Shown: piece after piece, positions 43,458 through 51,883 of the stretch
How positions within the stretch are numbered: the stretch's first letter is position 1
Layout of the letters: every line of letters starts with the position of its first letter
Source of the DNA: Pseudoalteromonas rhizosphaerae
GTDB taxonomy: Bacteria; Pseudomonadota; Gammaproteobacteria; Enterobacterales; Alteromonadaceae
DNA: 64,000 nt
Direction of reading: 5' to 3'
Assembly (NCBI RefSeq): GCF_902498845.1
Contig: NZ_CABVLM010000001.1
Coordinates: 434,001-498,000 of the forward strand
Position numbers and translations under genes: made by a program
The notes under the pieces: generated by a model
Seen by the model: the letters and a program-made list of their open reading frames with translations, nothing else
Told to the model about the DNA's origin: nothing
Database searches by the model: none

Positions 43458-44726
43458 TTATTTATAAGAAACACCTGCTTTCATCACAAATGCTACATTT
43501 TCTAGCAAGGTTATGTCTTGCAGTGGATTGCCTTTGACTGCGATGATATCTGCGGCAAAGCCCGTTTTGAGTTGCCCTAACTGAGTGTCAACTTTCAACA
43601 ATTTAGCACTGTTGATTGTTGCAGCTTGTATTGCTTGCAGAGGGGTCATACCAAACTCAACCATTCGCGAGAATTGTTTTGCATTATCACCATGTGGGTA
43701 AATTGCGGCATCGGTACCAAATACCATGTTAACACCCGCTTTTACGGCACGGCTAAAGCTGTCGCGTTGCTTTTTAGATACTTGACGTTCTTTTGCTAAG
43801 TTTTCTTCTGCTACACCATTTTGCTCACCAAACGTGAGGGTATATTCAGTGTTATAAATATCCATTGAAAACCAAGTGCCGTGTTTTTTTGCCAGTTTAA
43901 TTGCTTCATCGTCAACAAAACTCACATGTTCAACACTGTCTACACCGGCTTTAATGGCTGCGGTAATACCACTGGTACCATGTGCATGTGCAGCAACCGT
44001 TAAACCGCGCATATGTGCTTCATCAACAATGGCAGTCATTTCTTCTAATGAATACTGTTGAATACCTACTTTTGTGCCCTTGGAAAATACTCCCCCAGTG
44101 GCGCAAAACTTAATAACATTGGCACCGTACTTAATGTTTTCGCGTACTTTTGCACGAACAGCCCATGGGCCATCAGCCACACCTTCGGCAGTGTATTTCA
44201 TTTCAGGAGGTAGACGGTTGTTGTCACAGTGACCACCCGTTACACCCAAAGAGGGACCAGCAGCCCAGATGCGTGGGCCAATAATATCGCCTGCATTAAT
44301 GCCGTCACGTACTGCAATGACACTGTAACCTTCGGCGCCCACGTTACGTAAAGTTGTAAAGCCCGCTTTTAAGGTTTTTTCTGCAAAATAGGCCGCTTTA
44401 ATCGCTTTACGTGGCACTGACTGACCGATACGTTCACTACGAGGGACTGTTGGATCGCTGGTTAAGTGTACGTGCATATCCATCAGGCCAGGCAGAATGG
44501 TTAACTCGGGCAACTTAATATGGTCATCACCTTGTTGTAAGGTTGGCATGGTGCCACTACTGATTTTAGTAATGATACCGTCATCGATTTGAATAAGCGG
44601 TGCATTAATAAGCTTGCCATTATTTACGTCTAGCATTGCTTTAGCACTAACGTATGTTGTTGCTTGTGCGCTAAAAGCGCTGACACACAATAAGCCCAAA
44701 GGGACAGAAAGTGATAATTTATTCAT
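43458..44726 (-). CDS. secreted amidohydrolase family metal-dependent hydrolase
   Basis: A 422-residue periplasmic enzyme. The signal peptide is MNKLSLSVPLGLLCVSAFSAQA. The binuclear metal site is complete: MDMHVHL (HxH), NVIKFCATGG (bridging Lys), VAAHAHG, VEHVSF and the Asp in FGTDAAIYPHGDNA. This arrangement fits the imidazolonepropionase-like/Xaa-Pro and Xaa-Arg dipeptidase-carboxypeptidase branch. A role in peptide use is likely; exact specificity is not. It is divergent from another putative peptidase (DUF885) at 44873. Confidence 0.9.
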   Translation of the reverse strand: MNKLSLSVPLGLLCVSAFSAQATTYVSAKAMLDVNNGKLINAPLIQIDDGIITKISSGTMPTLQQGDDHIKLPELTILPGLMDMHVHLTSDPTVPRSERIGQSVPRKAIKAAYFAEKTLKAGFTTLRNVGAEGYSVIAVRDGINAGDIIGPRIWAAGPSLGVTGGHCDNNRLPPEMKYTAEGVADGPWAVRAKVRENIKYGANVIKFCATGGVFSKGTKVGIQQYSLEEMTAIVDEAHMRGLTVAAHAHGTSGITAAIKAGVDSVEHVSFVDDEAIKLAKKHGTWFSMDIYNTEYTLTFGEQNGVAEENLAKERQVSKKQRDSFSRAVKAGVNMVFGTDAAIYPHGDNAKQFSRMVEFGMTPLQAIQAATINSAKLLKVDTQLGQLKTGFAADIIAVKGNPLQDITLLENVAFVMKAGVSYK

Positions 44727-44872
44727 TTATTTTCTAATTTTTGATTATTTAATATAGCAATGTAGCAAGCAGTTTTTAGGCTGTAAACAAAACGCGATAA
44801 GTATCGTATTTTCTTTATTTAGCGATTTGAAAGCTGCATACTTGCGCTAACTACTTATACTCAGGGATCATT

Positions 44873-46693
44873 ATGAAAAAATTTAAGTTAACCTTGCTTG
44901 TCGCTGGTGTACTCAGCGCTTTGTCTGCGTGTTCAAATACGGCTAATAATAATTTAAACAAGCCACAATCAGCATTAACAAGTGAAACTGCCAGCGCAAC
45001 AACACAACAATTAAATAGCTTGGTTGAGCAGTACTTTGTGGATTCGTTGCAATTTAGCCCTCTTGATGCAACTTATATTGGCTATAACCAATACAACAAC
45101 CAATTTACAGCACCGATTACCGAGCAAAACCGAGCTCAGCAGCTTGCTTTTTATAAAGATTATCAGCAACGTTTAGCGGCGATTGACCAGCAGCAGTTAA
45201 CCGGTCAAGCCTTATTAAGTTATGAAATACTGGCACGGGATTTAGCATTAACAATCGAAGGTTTTCAATTCCCGAGTTACTTATTACCAATTAACCAAAT
45301 GTCTGGCGCTCACAATACGTTTGCAGGCTTTGGATCGGCGCAAAGTGCGCAGCCATTTGCAAGCTACCAAGATTATGAAAATTTCGTCGCGCGTGCTGAA
45401 GGTTTTGTAACTTGGTTAAGCAGTGTGCAAGATGCTATGCAGCAAGGGGTAAATGAAGGCATTGTTTTACCAAAGCCATTAGCTGAAAAGTTATTACCGC
45501 AATTTCAAGCGCATATAGTTACCAGTGCAGAACAATCTTTATTTTATAGTCCGATAAAGCAGCTTCCAGAGCAATTCACAGCAGCGCAAAAGCAACAACT
45601 CACTGACCAATATAGTGCACTTATTATGGATAAGTTGGTCCCAGCGTATACAAAAATGAGCGAGTTTTTAGCGACCACTTATATACCAAATAGCCGTGCA
45701 ACAGTAGGTTATAGCGATTTACCAAATGGTAAAGCATGGTATGAATACCAAATAAAGAAAAACACCACCTTGAGTTTATCTGCTGATGAAATTCATGAAA
45801 TTGGTTTAAAAGAAGTATCGCGTATCCTTAATGAGATGAAAACAGTAAAGGAAACCGTTGGTTTTAAAGGCAGTTTAAGTGAGTTTTTTACTCATTTACG
45901 GGATTCTGATGAGTTTTATTTTGATACACCTGAGCAATTAATTGCGGCCTATGAAGCCGTAAAGTTAAAAATTGACGCGCGTGTACCTAAATTATTTAAC
46001 ATTGCCCCCAAAGCTGATTACGTTGTAAAAGCGGTTGAAAATTTTCGTGCTGAGTCTGCAGCAGGAGCATCTTATCAATCACCAGCACCGGATGGCTCTC
46101 GTCCAGGAATTTTTTATATTAATACCTTTAATTTAAAAGCGCAGCCTAAGTTTCTACTCGAAACATTGTCAATCCATGAGGCAGCCCCAGGACACCATTT
46201 TCAAATCGCCTTACAGCAAGAAGTTCAGTCATTACCTGAGTTTCGAAAATTTGGTGGTTACACAGTGTTCGCCGAAGGTTGGGCATTATATGCTGAAAGC
46301 CTAGGTAAAGAATTGGGTTTATTTACCGACCCATATATGTGGTATGGCCGTTTATCTGATGAGCAATTACGCGCTATGCGATTAGTGCTCGATACAGGTT
46401 TTCATGCTAAAGGCTGGACTCGTCAACAAGGTATTGATTACATGCTGGCTAATTCCTCAATGGCTTTAAGTGATGTAACCGCAGAAGTTGAGCGCTATAT
46501 AGCTTGGCCAGGACAAGCATTGTCGTATAAATTAGGGCAATTTAAAATTCAAGAGCTGCGAGATTATTGTAAACAAGCATTAGGTGATAAATTTGATATT
46601 AAAGAGTTTCATACGCAAATTTTAATTGATGGTGCTTTGCCGATGCCAATACTAGAAGCGAAAATTAAACGTTGGGTTGATACGCAGCGCTAA
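44873..46693 (+). CDS. DUF885 domain lipoprotein, putative metallopeptidase
   Basis: A 606-residue protein with a lipoprotein signal, LLVAGVLSALSACSNT (Cys near 20). The DUF885 domain fills the rest. HEAAPGHHFQIAL near residue 438 is an HExxH-like zinc motif in which an extra residue is inserted, as usual for this family. EGWALYAESLGKELG supplies the downstream Glu. Members are thought to act as carboxypeptidases or dipeptidases. Divergent from the secreted amidohydrolase, it may form a small peptide-scavenging pair with it. Confidence 0.9.
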   Translation: MKKFKLTLLVAGVLSALSACSNTANNNLNKPQSALTSETASATTQQLNSLVEQYFVDSLQFSPLDATYIGYNQYNNQFTAPITEQNRAQQLAFYKDYQQRLAAIDQQQLTGQALLSYEILARDLALTIEGFQFPSYLLPINQMSGAHNTFAGFGSAQSAQPFASYQDYENFVARAEGFVTWLSSVQDAMQQGVNEGIVLPKPLAEKLLPQFQAHIVTSAEQSLFYSPIKQLPEQFTAAQKQQLTDQYSALIMDKLVPAYTKMSEFLATTYIPNSRATVGYSDLPNGKAWYEYQIKKNTTLSLSADEIHEIGLKEVSRILNEMKTVKETVGFKGSLSEFFTHLRDSDEFYFDTPEQLIAAYEAVKLKIDARVPKLFNIAPKADYVVKAVENFRAESAAGASYQSPAPDGSRPGIFYINTFNLKAQPKFLLETLSIHEAAPGHHFQIALQQEVQSLPEFRKFGGYTVFAEGWALYAESLGKELGLFTDPYMWYGRLSDEQLRAMRLVLDTGFHAKGWTRQQGIDYMLANSSMALSDVTAEVERYIAWPGQALSYKLGQFKIQELRDYCKQALGDKFDIKEFHTQILIDGALPMPILEAKIKRWVDTQR

Positions 46694-46710
46694 CTTTTAA
46701 ACTTGAAATA

Positions 46711-46736
46711 GCGCAAAGCTGAATGTAGCTTTGCGC
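46711..46736 (+). terminator. hairpin after the DUF885 gene
   Basis: A perfect 10-bp stem GCGCAAAGCT / AGCTTTGCGC with loop GAATGT, 18 bp after the stop. No T-tract follows. Confidence 0.5.
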
Positions 46737-46788
46737 GCGGTGCTCAATTAAGCTAAAATGCGCGCTATTAGGGGCACCGAGTTATACC

Positions 46789-47286
46789 ATGTTTGAAAAC
46801 CAATTTTGGCTTGAGAAATCACTTGAGCAAATGTCACAAAATGAGTGGGAAGCCATTTGCGATGGCTGTGGAAAATGCTGTTTAAATACCTTTATAGACA
46901 GCGAAGATGAAGATGAGTTTACCGCCACAGATCAACTTCGCGATGGTGAAGAACTCATTTTTACTAATATTGTTTGCCAATACTTAGATAATAATACGTG
47001 TGGTTGTAGTGAGTATGAAAATCGACAAACATTAGTCCCGTCATGTGTAAAATTAACTAAAGAAAACCTCGACAGCATTTTCTTCATGCCGCAAAGTTGT
47101 AGTTACCGCCGTTTACACGAAGGCCGTGGTTTAGCGTCTTGGCATCCACTAAATAACGGTGGCAGCAAAGAACTAATGCATACATTGGGTATTTCTGTAA
47201 AAGACAAAACAGTAAAAGATTGTGATGTAGCTCTAGATGACTTTGATCTGTATGAAGCTGATTGGCCAACGAGGGATTGCGATTAA
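46789..47286 (+). CDS. YcgN-family cysteine cluster protein
   Basis: A 165-residue cytoplasmic protein of the YcgN/UPF0260 family (CxxCxxCC-type). The cluster is CDGCGKCC near residue 24, with further cysteines in VCQYLDNNTCGC, VPSCVKL and QSCSYRRL; a metal or Fe-S site is likely. The biochemical role is not established. Its stop codon overlaps the next start by 1 bp (TAATG), so the two genes are translationally coupled. Confidence 0.9.
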   Translation: MFENQFWLEKSLEQMSQNEWEAICDGCGKCCLNTFIDSEDEDEFTATDQLRDGEELIFTNIVCQYLDNNTCGCSEYENRQTLVPSCVKLTKENLDSIFFMPQSCSYRRLHEGRGLASWHPLNNGGSKELMHTLGISVKDKTVKDCDVALDDFDLYEADWPTRDCD

Positions 47287-47786
47287 TGACTGCGAAGATT
47301 GGTTTGATCAATCCTAAAAGCCCCTCTAACGTTGGCGCAGTGTTAAGAGCTGCGGGTTGCTATGGGGCTGAACAAGTATTTTTTACAGGCACGCGTTATT
47401 TAAATGCTAAAAAGTTTCATACCGACACAAAAAATGTTGTTGAACGCATCCCACTGACTTGCGTTGACGATTTAGCAACAGCAAAGCCCGCAGGTGCGAC
47501 TGTTGTGGTGATTGAACTAATAGAAGGTGCAACACCTTTGCCTGAGTTTGTTCATCCTGAAAACGCATTTTATATTTTTGGCCCTGAAGATGGCTCTATT
47601 AGCAAAGATGTACTGAACTGGTGCGATGAAGTGGTGTATATCCCCACAATCGGTTGTATGAATTTAGCAGCTACCTGTAATGTGGTTCTTTACGATCGAC
47701 AAGCTAAACTCGGTGGAGTAGAAAGTTCTGATCAAACGATTATTCAAAGCCGCGACACCAATAATAAAATGATATGGCAGAAATAG
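47286..47786 (+). CDS. TrmH/SpoU-family RNA methyltransferase
   Basis: A 166-residue SPOUT methyltransferase without an extra RNA-binding domain. The start is ATG 47286, overlapping the previous stop and following GAGGGA; earlier in-frame starts lie inside the upstream gene. Conserved parts are NPKSPSNVGAVLRAAGCYG, the SAM-knot segment FYIFGPEDGSIS and PTIGCMNLAATCNVVLYDR. It methylates a ribose in tRNA or rRNA; the target is not clear. A terminator follows. Confidence 0.9.
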   Translation: MTAKIGLINPKSPSNVGAVLRAAGCYGAEQVFFTGTRYLNAKKFHTDTKNVVERIPLTCVDDLATAKPAGATVVVIELIEGATPLPEFVHPENAFYIFGPEDGSISKDVLNWCDEVVYIPTIGCMNLAATCNVVLYDRQAKLGGVESSDQTIIQSRDTNNKMIWQK

Positions 47787-47808
47787 TACAAACTGAATTG
47801 AACAATTG

Positions 47809-47836
47809 AAAAAGGGGCAATTAATGCCCCTTTTTT
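47809..47836. terminator. bidirectional terminator
   Basis: Stem GGGGCA / TGCCCC (47814-47819 with 47825-47830), loop ATTAA, with five A before and six T after. It separates the converging methyltransferase and anchored-protein genes. Confidence 0.88.
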
Positions 47837-47857
47837 CGTTTAATTCCAAAAAAGTTA

Positions 47858-49588
47858 TTACTTTTTAGTAATTTTGATCTCTGAATTAATAACAATCCCT
47901 TCATCTTTTATATCTGTTGCAAAATACACAGACATTGTTTGATTTTTTAATTGTTCAAGTTCTTCCGGGATCACTTGTCCTGTCATTTTAAATACTTCGA
48001 TGACAGGAGTCATTAATGAGCTGAGGTCAACTGCGGAAGTTAAAAATCCATTTTTTTCAAGCTCTTGTTCTGATAATGTATTTGCAATAACCGCTGATTT
48101 TTCACCAGTGAATAAAACAATATGCTTTCCTTTTTTAGCTAATCTAATATCAAGGCCAGCAGGTAAAGGATAAGGAATTGCAGCATTGACACTAATTGCA
48201 TCGCCGTTTTCTGGTATTTCAAGCTCCGCTAATGCAGGTAAAAATCCTTTAGCAGTAAAAAGTAAATTATCAGGATCTGTCGCAGAAAGTGTGATTAGCG
48301 CGTCTAAATCTTTGAGTTGTGGCAGTTGATTTGCATCGGCTTCTAAAGCAAGATCTTGAATACTTACACTGACACCTTGAATACCATTAGCCATAGCGGT
48401 CATCATTGATAGTGCAGCTAAATTTGAGTCTTGAGTTTGTTGCTGTAAGGCAACAATAGGTGCACACTCAAATTCAGCTTTTTTAAATGTACTTGAGAGT
48501 ATATTTAAAAGCGGTGGAATTTTTGAAATATCCGCACCATAAGCAAAGCTTAGCATTTGCCCGTCAAGTTTAGTTGTATGCTTAGGAACAAAACCCCGCA
48601 CAGATTTTAGTGTTTTAATAATATCTGTAGCAGTGCTTTGGAAAATAGCATCAGCTTTAAAATGAGCATCAGAGTTTGTTACTTGTATGTACGTGCTACC
48701 GGTTACTGATGCAGGCCAATAACTAACAAGATTGGTAATGTCATTTTGGCATTGTGGTGTTCTAGCTACCTCAAAAGCATTTGGATCACCCAATTCTTTT
48801 AATAGTTCATCAAGCATTTCACCTAGGCGTGATGGTGTTCTAGCGGTAATAGCATTAGCAATCTCAACATGGTCTATGTACGCAATAGAGTGGCCATCAA
48901 ATGAATAATTAGTAATATAGTTTTCAAGTTTAGCGGTTTGCGTCAATGATTTTGTTGGTTTATCAATTGCTAAAGCAAGACGTAAATCTTTAATTGTATT
49001 AAGTTTTGTATCAAACGTGATGGTAGCCCAGTTATCTTTAACAGACACAATTAAGTTTAATGTAATGTCATTTTCAAGTACTAAAGGGTACGTGTTGTAG
49101 TCAACACCTTCGATGGTTTGTGTTGTGAAGTTAATTCCCGCTTTATCAGCTGAGCTATTAATTGTATTAAATAAAGCCGTTTCATCTTCAAGTTGATAGC
49201 GTAATACTGGCATTAGACCAATTGTATAGGCTAGAGCTTTATAATCATCGGCGAATCCCCAGGCTGCTTTTAGTGTTTCATAAGATGACAATGATGTTTG
49301 ATATTGATCTAATAGAGACGCTAAAAACTGTGCATTGTTATCGTTACTTGCCGCTAAATTTTCGATCAATGGCGTAAAATCGTCTGTACCTTTCATTTGA
49401 TCTGGAATCAAATTGAAATATTTACTATAGGGAAATGGTTTTAGCTGACCATAAAATAAAGCAGTATCAGCAGGGACGTAATCAAGTTGAGCAAGTTCTA
49501 ATGAGGCTGTTGAACTGTCAGTTTGTGTATAGATTATTGCACCCGCCGCTACAGCAACTGCGCAACCAGCAAGTAGTTTGGTGTTCAT
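47858..49588 (-). CDS. membrane-anchored hypothetical protein (576 aa)
   Basis: I cannot name a family with confidence; it has the look of long periplasmic proteins annotated as DUF3352-like. The start is ATG 49588 (MNTKLLAGCAVAVAAGAIIYTQ), with AGGAAT upstream. Residues 4-20 form one membrane anchor or uncleaved signal, and the rest is expected in the periplasm. YVPADTALFYGQLKPFPYSKYF follows the anchor. The body has alternating strands and helices with no catalytic motif that I can see. A C-terminal KITKK closes it. It is monocistronic. Confidence 0.75.
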   Translation of the reverse strand: MNTKLLAGCAVAVAAGAIIYTQTDSSTASLELAQLDYVPADTALFYGQLKPFPYSKYFNLIPDQMKGTDDFTPLIENLAASNDNNAQFLASLLDQYQTSLSSYETLKAAWGFADDYKALAYTIGLMPVLRYQLEDETALFNTINSSADKAGINFTTQTIEGVDYNTYPLVLENDITLNLIVSVKDNWATITFDTKLNTIKDLRLALAIDKPTKSLTQTAKLENYITNYSFDGHSIAYIDHVEIANAITARTPSRLGEMLDELLKELGDPNAFEVARTPQCQNDITNLVSYWPASVTGSTYIQVTNSDAHFKADAIFQSTATDIIKTLKSVRGFVPKHTTKLDGQMLSFAYGADISKIPPLLNILSSTFKKAEFECAPIVALQQQTQDSNLAALSMMTAMANGIQGVSVSIQDLALEADANQLPQLKDLDALITLSATDPDNLLFTAKGFLPALAELEIPENGDAISVNAAIPYPLPAGLDIRLAKKGKHIVLFTGEKSAVIANTLSEQELEKNGFLTSAVDLSSLMTPVIEVFKMTGQVIPEELEQLKNQTMSVYFATDIKDEGIVINSEIKITKK

Positions 49589-49874
49589 TTGGAAATTCCT
49601 TTTTTGTATCAGTACCAAGTGGTACGTTCTGTAGTATTTATGTTTTGTAAAACGATATCATAAAAGTGCGTAGCCTAGCGAGGAAAAGCACTATTAGTGT
49701 TGGTTGTAGTGAGGGCACGGTATTATATAAATTATTAATTTTTACTGCGATAAACCGGCAACAGTTGGTTAAGATGCAGATGCACTAGCAAAGCCACTGT
49801 TAATCTCACCCAAATAGGCCATTGCATAGTTAAATATAAAACGTTTACAAGAGGCTAAGTGGCGCGTCTATTTA

Positions 49875-49913
49875 TCAAAAAATCAAAAAATCAAAAAATC
49901 AAAAAATCAAAAA
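49875..49913. repeat. tandem octamer TCAAAAAA
   Basis: Four perfect 8-bp units followed by a fifth, TCAAAAA. Such a tract can vary in copy number by slippage. It lies 275 bp before the transporter start, so an effect on its promoter is uncertain. Confidence 0.9.
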
Positions 49914-50105
49914 TGGTGGCATCGCCTTTATGGAAGTGCTAAAAGCCTTCCTGATCTTGTTTATCAACACAATTTAGGTGCTAAAAATTTAAATTTGTTT
50001 TGATATGTTCTTGTAAAAAATCACTGCTTTGGAAATTAGCCAGCATCTATGTCCATTTCCAGTTAATTATATTCGTTAAATAGCGATACCATTGAATAAA
50101 AAGTA

Positions 50106-50117
50106 TGGAACGGTCCA
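50106..50117. promoter_or_regulatory. LacI-type palindrome upstream of the sugar transporter
   Basis: TGGAACGGTCCA with a central CG and one mismatched pair. A similar TGGAACCTTCCA occurs at 51640-51651 before the chemoreceptor gene. Confidence 0.35.
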
Positions 50118-50188
50118 AATATTAGTTTGTGATCTTTTTATTGGACTGTGTAGAATCACACACAACTTGTTAATGGAGTGAAAATCAC

Positions 50189-51460
50189 GTGAGTGAAATA
50201 AATATAAATAAAACGTTTGTCACTGAGCAGCCGCAGCAAAATAATAATTACCTGTTACCTTTGACTGCAATGACAACTCTATTTTTTTTATGGGGTTTTA
50301 TCACAGTACTAAATGATGTACTGATCCCGCGTTTAAAAGGGGTGTTTGATCTTAGTTATACGGAAGCGATGTTAGTGCAGTTCTGCTTCTTTGGTGCTTA
50401 CTTTATTGTTTCTTTACCCGCGGGGATATTGGTTAAGAAATTTGGTTATAAAAATGGTGTGCTTAGCGGTCTTATCGTGGCTTCTATCGGCTGTATGTTA
50501 TTTTATCCTGCAGTGGTCGTACATGAATATTGGCTATTTTTAACCGCATTATTTGTACTAGCCGGTGGTGTCACCATTTTACAAGTATCGGCTAACCCTT
50601 ATGTTGTGGCGCTTGGGCCTGAAAAAACAGCTTCGTCACGGTTAAATTTAGCGCAAGCACTTAATTCATTAGGAACGACTATTGGGCCCTATGTTGGTGG
50701 CATTTTGTTCTTTGGCGCAGCAGGCTCATTGACTGCATCTGCGGCGACAGCAGAATCGGTAAAAATTCCTTATTTAATGCTTGCTGCAGCACTGCTTACT
50801 ATTGCTGTTGTGTTTGCATTTTTAAAATTACCTGAAATTAAATCACACAAAGAAGAACTCGATTGCAAAGCAAAAGGTCATTCTTTAACGCAAGCCCCGC
50901 ATTTAGTTATGGGTGTGTTAGGTATCTTTTGTTATGTTGGTGGTGAAGTGGCAATAGGTAGCTTTTTAGTTAACTTTTTCGGTGAAGCTCATATTGCAGG
51001 GCTCGAAGAGCATACCGCTGCCGCATTAATTGCCTATTATTGGGGCGGGGCGATGGTAGGGCGCTTTATTGGCTCTGCTGCATTACAAAAAATTGCACCA
51101 TCAAAAGCAATTGCTTTTAATGCATTTGCGGTCATTGCGTTACTTTTAATTACAATCTTCACTGAAGGTGACGTTGCTTTATATGCTGTGCTGTCGATTG
51201 GTTTATTTAATTCTATTTTGTTTCCGACAATTTTCTCAGTCGCTATTCAAGGGCTAGGTTCATTAACCAGTAAAGGATCTGGTTGGCTTTGTTTAGCGAT
51301 TGTTGGTGGTGCATTAGTACCGTTAATTCAAGGCGTTGTTGCTGATGCAATGAATATTCAAGTTAGTTTTATTATCCCAGCACTTTGCTATTGTTTTATC
51401 GCTTGGTACGGGTTGAATGTTGTAAAACTTGCGAGCAAGTGGCAACAAAAAATAAACTAA
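50189..51460 (+). CDS. FucP/GluP-family sugar MFS transporter
   Basis: A 423-residue inner-membrane sugar:H+ or Na+ symporter with 12 predicted segments. The family hallmarks are TTLFFLWGFITVLNDVLIPRLK in TM1 and QVSANPYVVALGPEKTASSRLNLAQALNSLGTTIGP in TM4. Start GTG with GGAG about 11 nt upstream. Family members carry L-fucose, glucose, galactose or, in marine bacteria, N-acetylglucosamine (NagP). It lies far from the glycan island and next to a chemoreceptor. Substrate is undecided. Confidence 0.92.
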   Translation: MSEININKTFVTEQPQQNNNYLLPLTAMTTLFFLWGFITVLNDVLIPRLKGVFDLSYTEAMLVQFCFFGAYFIVSLPAGILVKKFGYKNGVLSGLIVASIGCMLFYPAVVVHEYWLFLTALFVLAGGVTILQVSANPYVVALGPEKTASSRLNLAQALNSLGTTIGPYVGGILFFGAAGSLTASAATAESVKIPYLMLAAALLTIAVVFAFLKLPEIKSHKEELDCKAKGHSLTQAPHLVMGVLGIFCYVGGEVAIGSFLVNFFGEAHIAGLEEHTAAALIAYYWGGAMVGRFIGSAALQKIAPSKAIAFNAFAVIALLLITIFTEGDVALYAVLSIGLFNSILFPTIFSVAIQGLGSLTSKGSGWLCLAIVGGALVPLIQGVVADAMNIQVSFIIPALCYCFIAWYGLNVVKLASKWQQKIN

Positions 51461-51482
51461 GCTAATAGTAAAACCTCTTTAG

Positions 51483-51519
51483 ATAAATGCATTTGCAGCA
51501 CTGTAAATGCATTTATTTT
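51483..51519 (+). terminator. strong terminator after the sugar transporter
   Basis: A 16-bp stem with one G-T pair: ATAAATGCATTTGCAG (51483-51498) pairs with CTGTAAATGCATTTAT (51501-51516), followed by TTT. Confidence 0.85.
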
Positions 51520-51639
51520 CTTATTATTCTCAATGAATCAATCGCACTCTAAAGTAAAACCTCGCAGTTTAGTTCATTACAAAATAACGACGGATATGCA
51601 CTGAATACGTATTCAATAGCTATTGTTTATAAAAATTAC

Positions 51640-51651
51640 TGGAACCTTCCA
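51640..51651. promoter_or_regulatory. palindrome in the chemoreceptor upstream region
   Basis: TGGAACCTTCCA, a 5-bp perfect inverted repeat around CC that matches the palindrome at 50106 at 10 of 12 positions. The 51521-51883 gap otherwise shows no ORF or RNA gene. Confidence 0.3.
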
Positions 51652-51883
51652 ATTTTGAGTTTGTTATTTTTTCGGTGCAATTACGACATTGACTGTCTTT
51701 ACTTATCGATTAATTACTTTATGAATTTGTTATAGGAGTAAGCGCTAAACTAATTTTTTTACCATGCTTTATTATTGTTTTTGGCTATAACATAGCAACT
51801 GTTGGCGATAAGATAAGACAAATAGCGTTATTTTTGTTAAAAAGTAGTTAGCTAACAACGATAAAAAAATAAATAGGTGTGTC

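Larger units (their letters stand above)
49589..50188. other. non-coding 600-bp region before the sugar transporter
   Basis: No ORF or RNA gene found. It contains an 8-bp tandem repeat (49875-49913), an inverted pair TGGAAAT / ATTTCCA (50030-50036 and 50055-50061), and a LacI-like palindrome at 50106-50117 close to the transporter gene. Confidence 0.6.

Noticed and set aside
49861-49920. CRISPR-like repeat tract
   Set aside because: The unit is only 8 bp with no spacers; it is a simple tandem repeat, and no cas gene is present.
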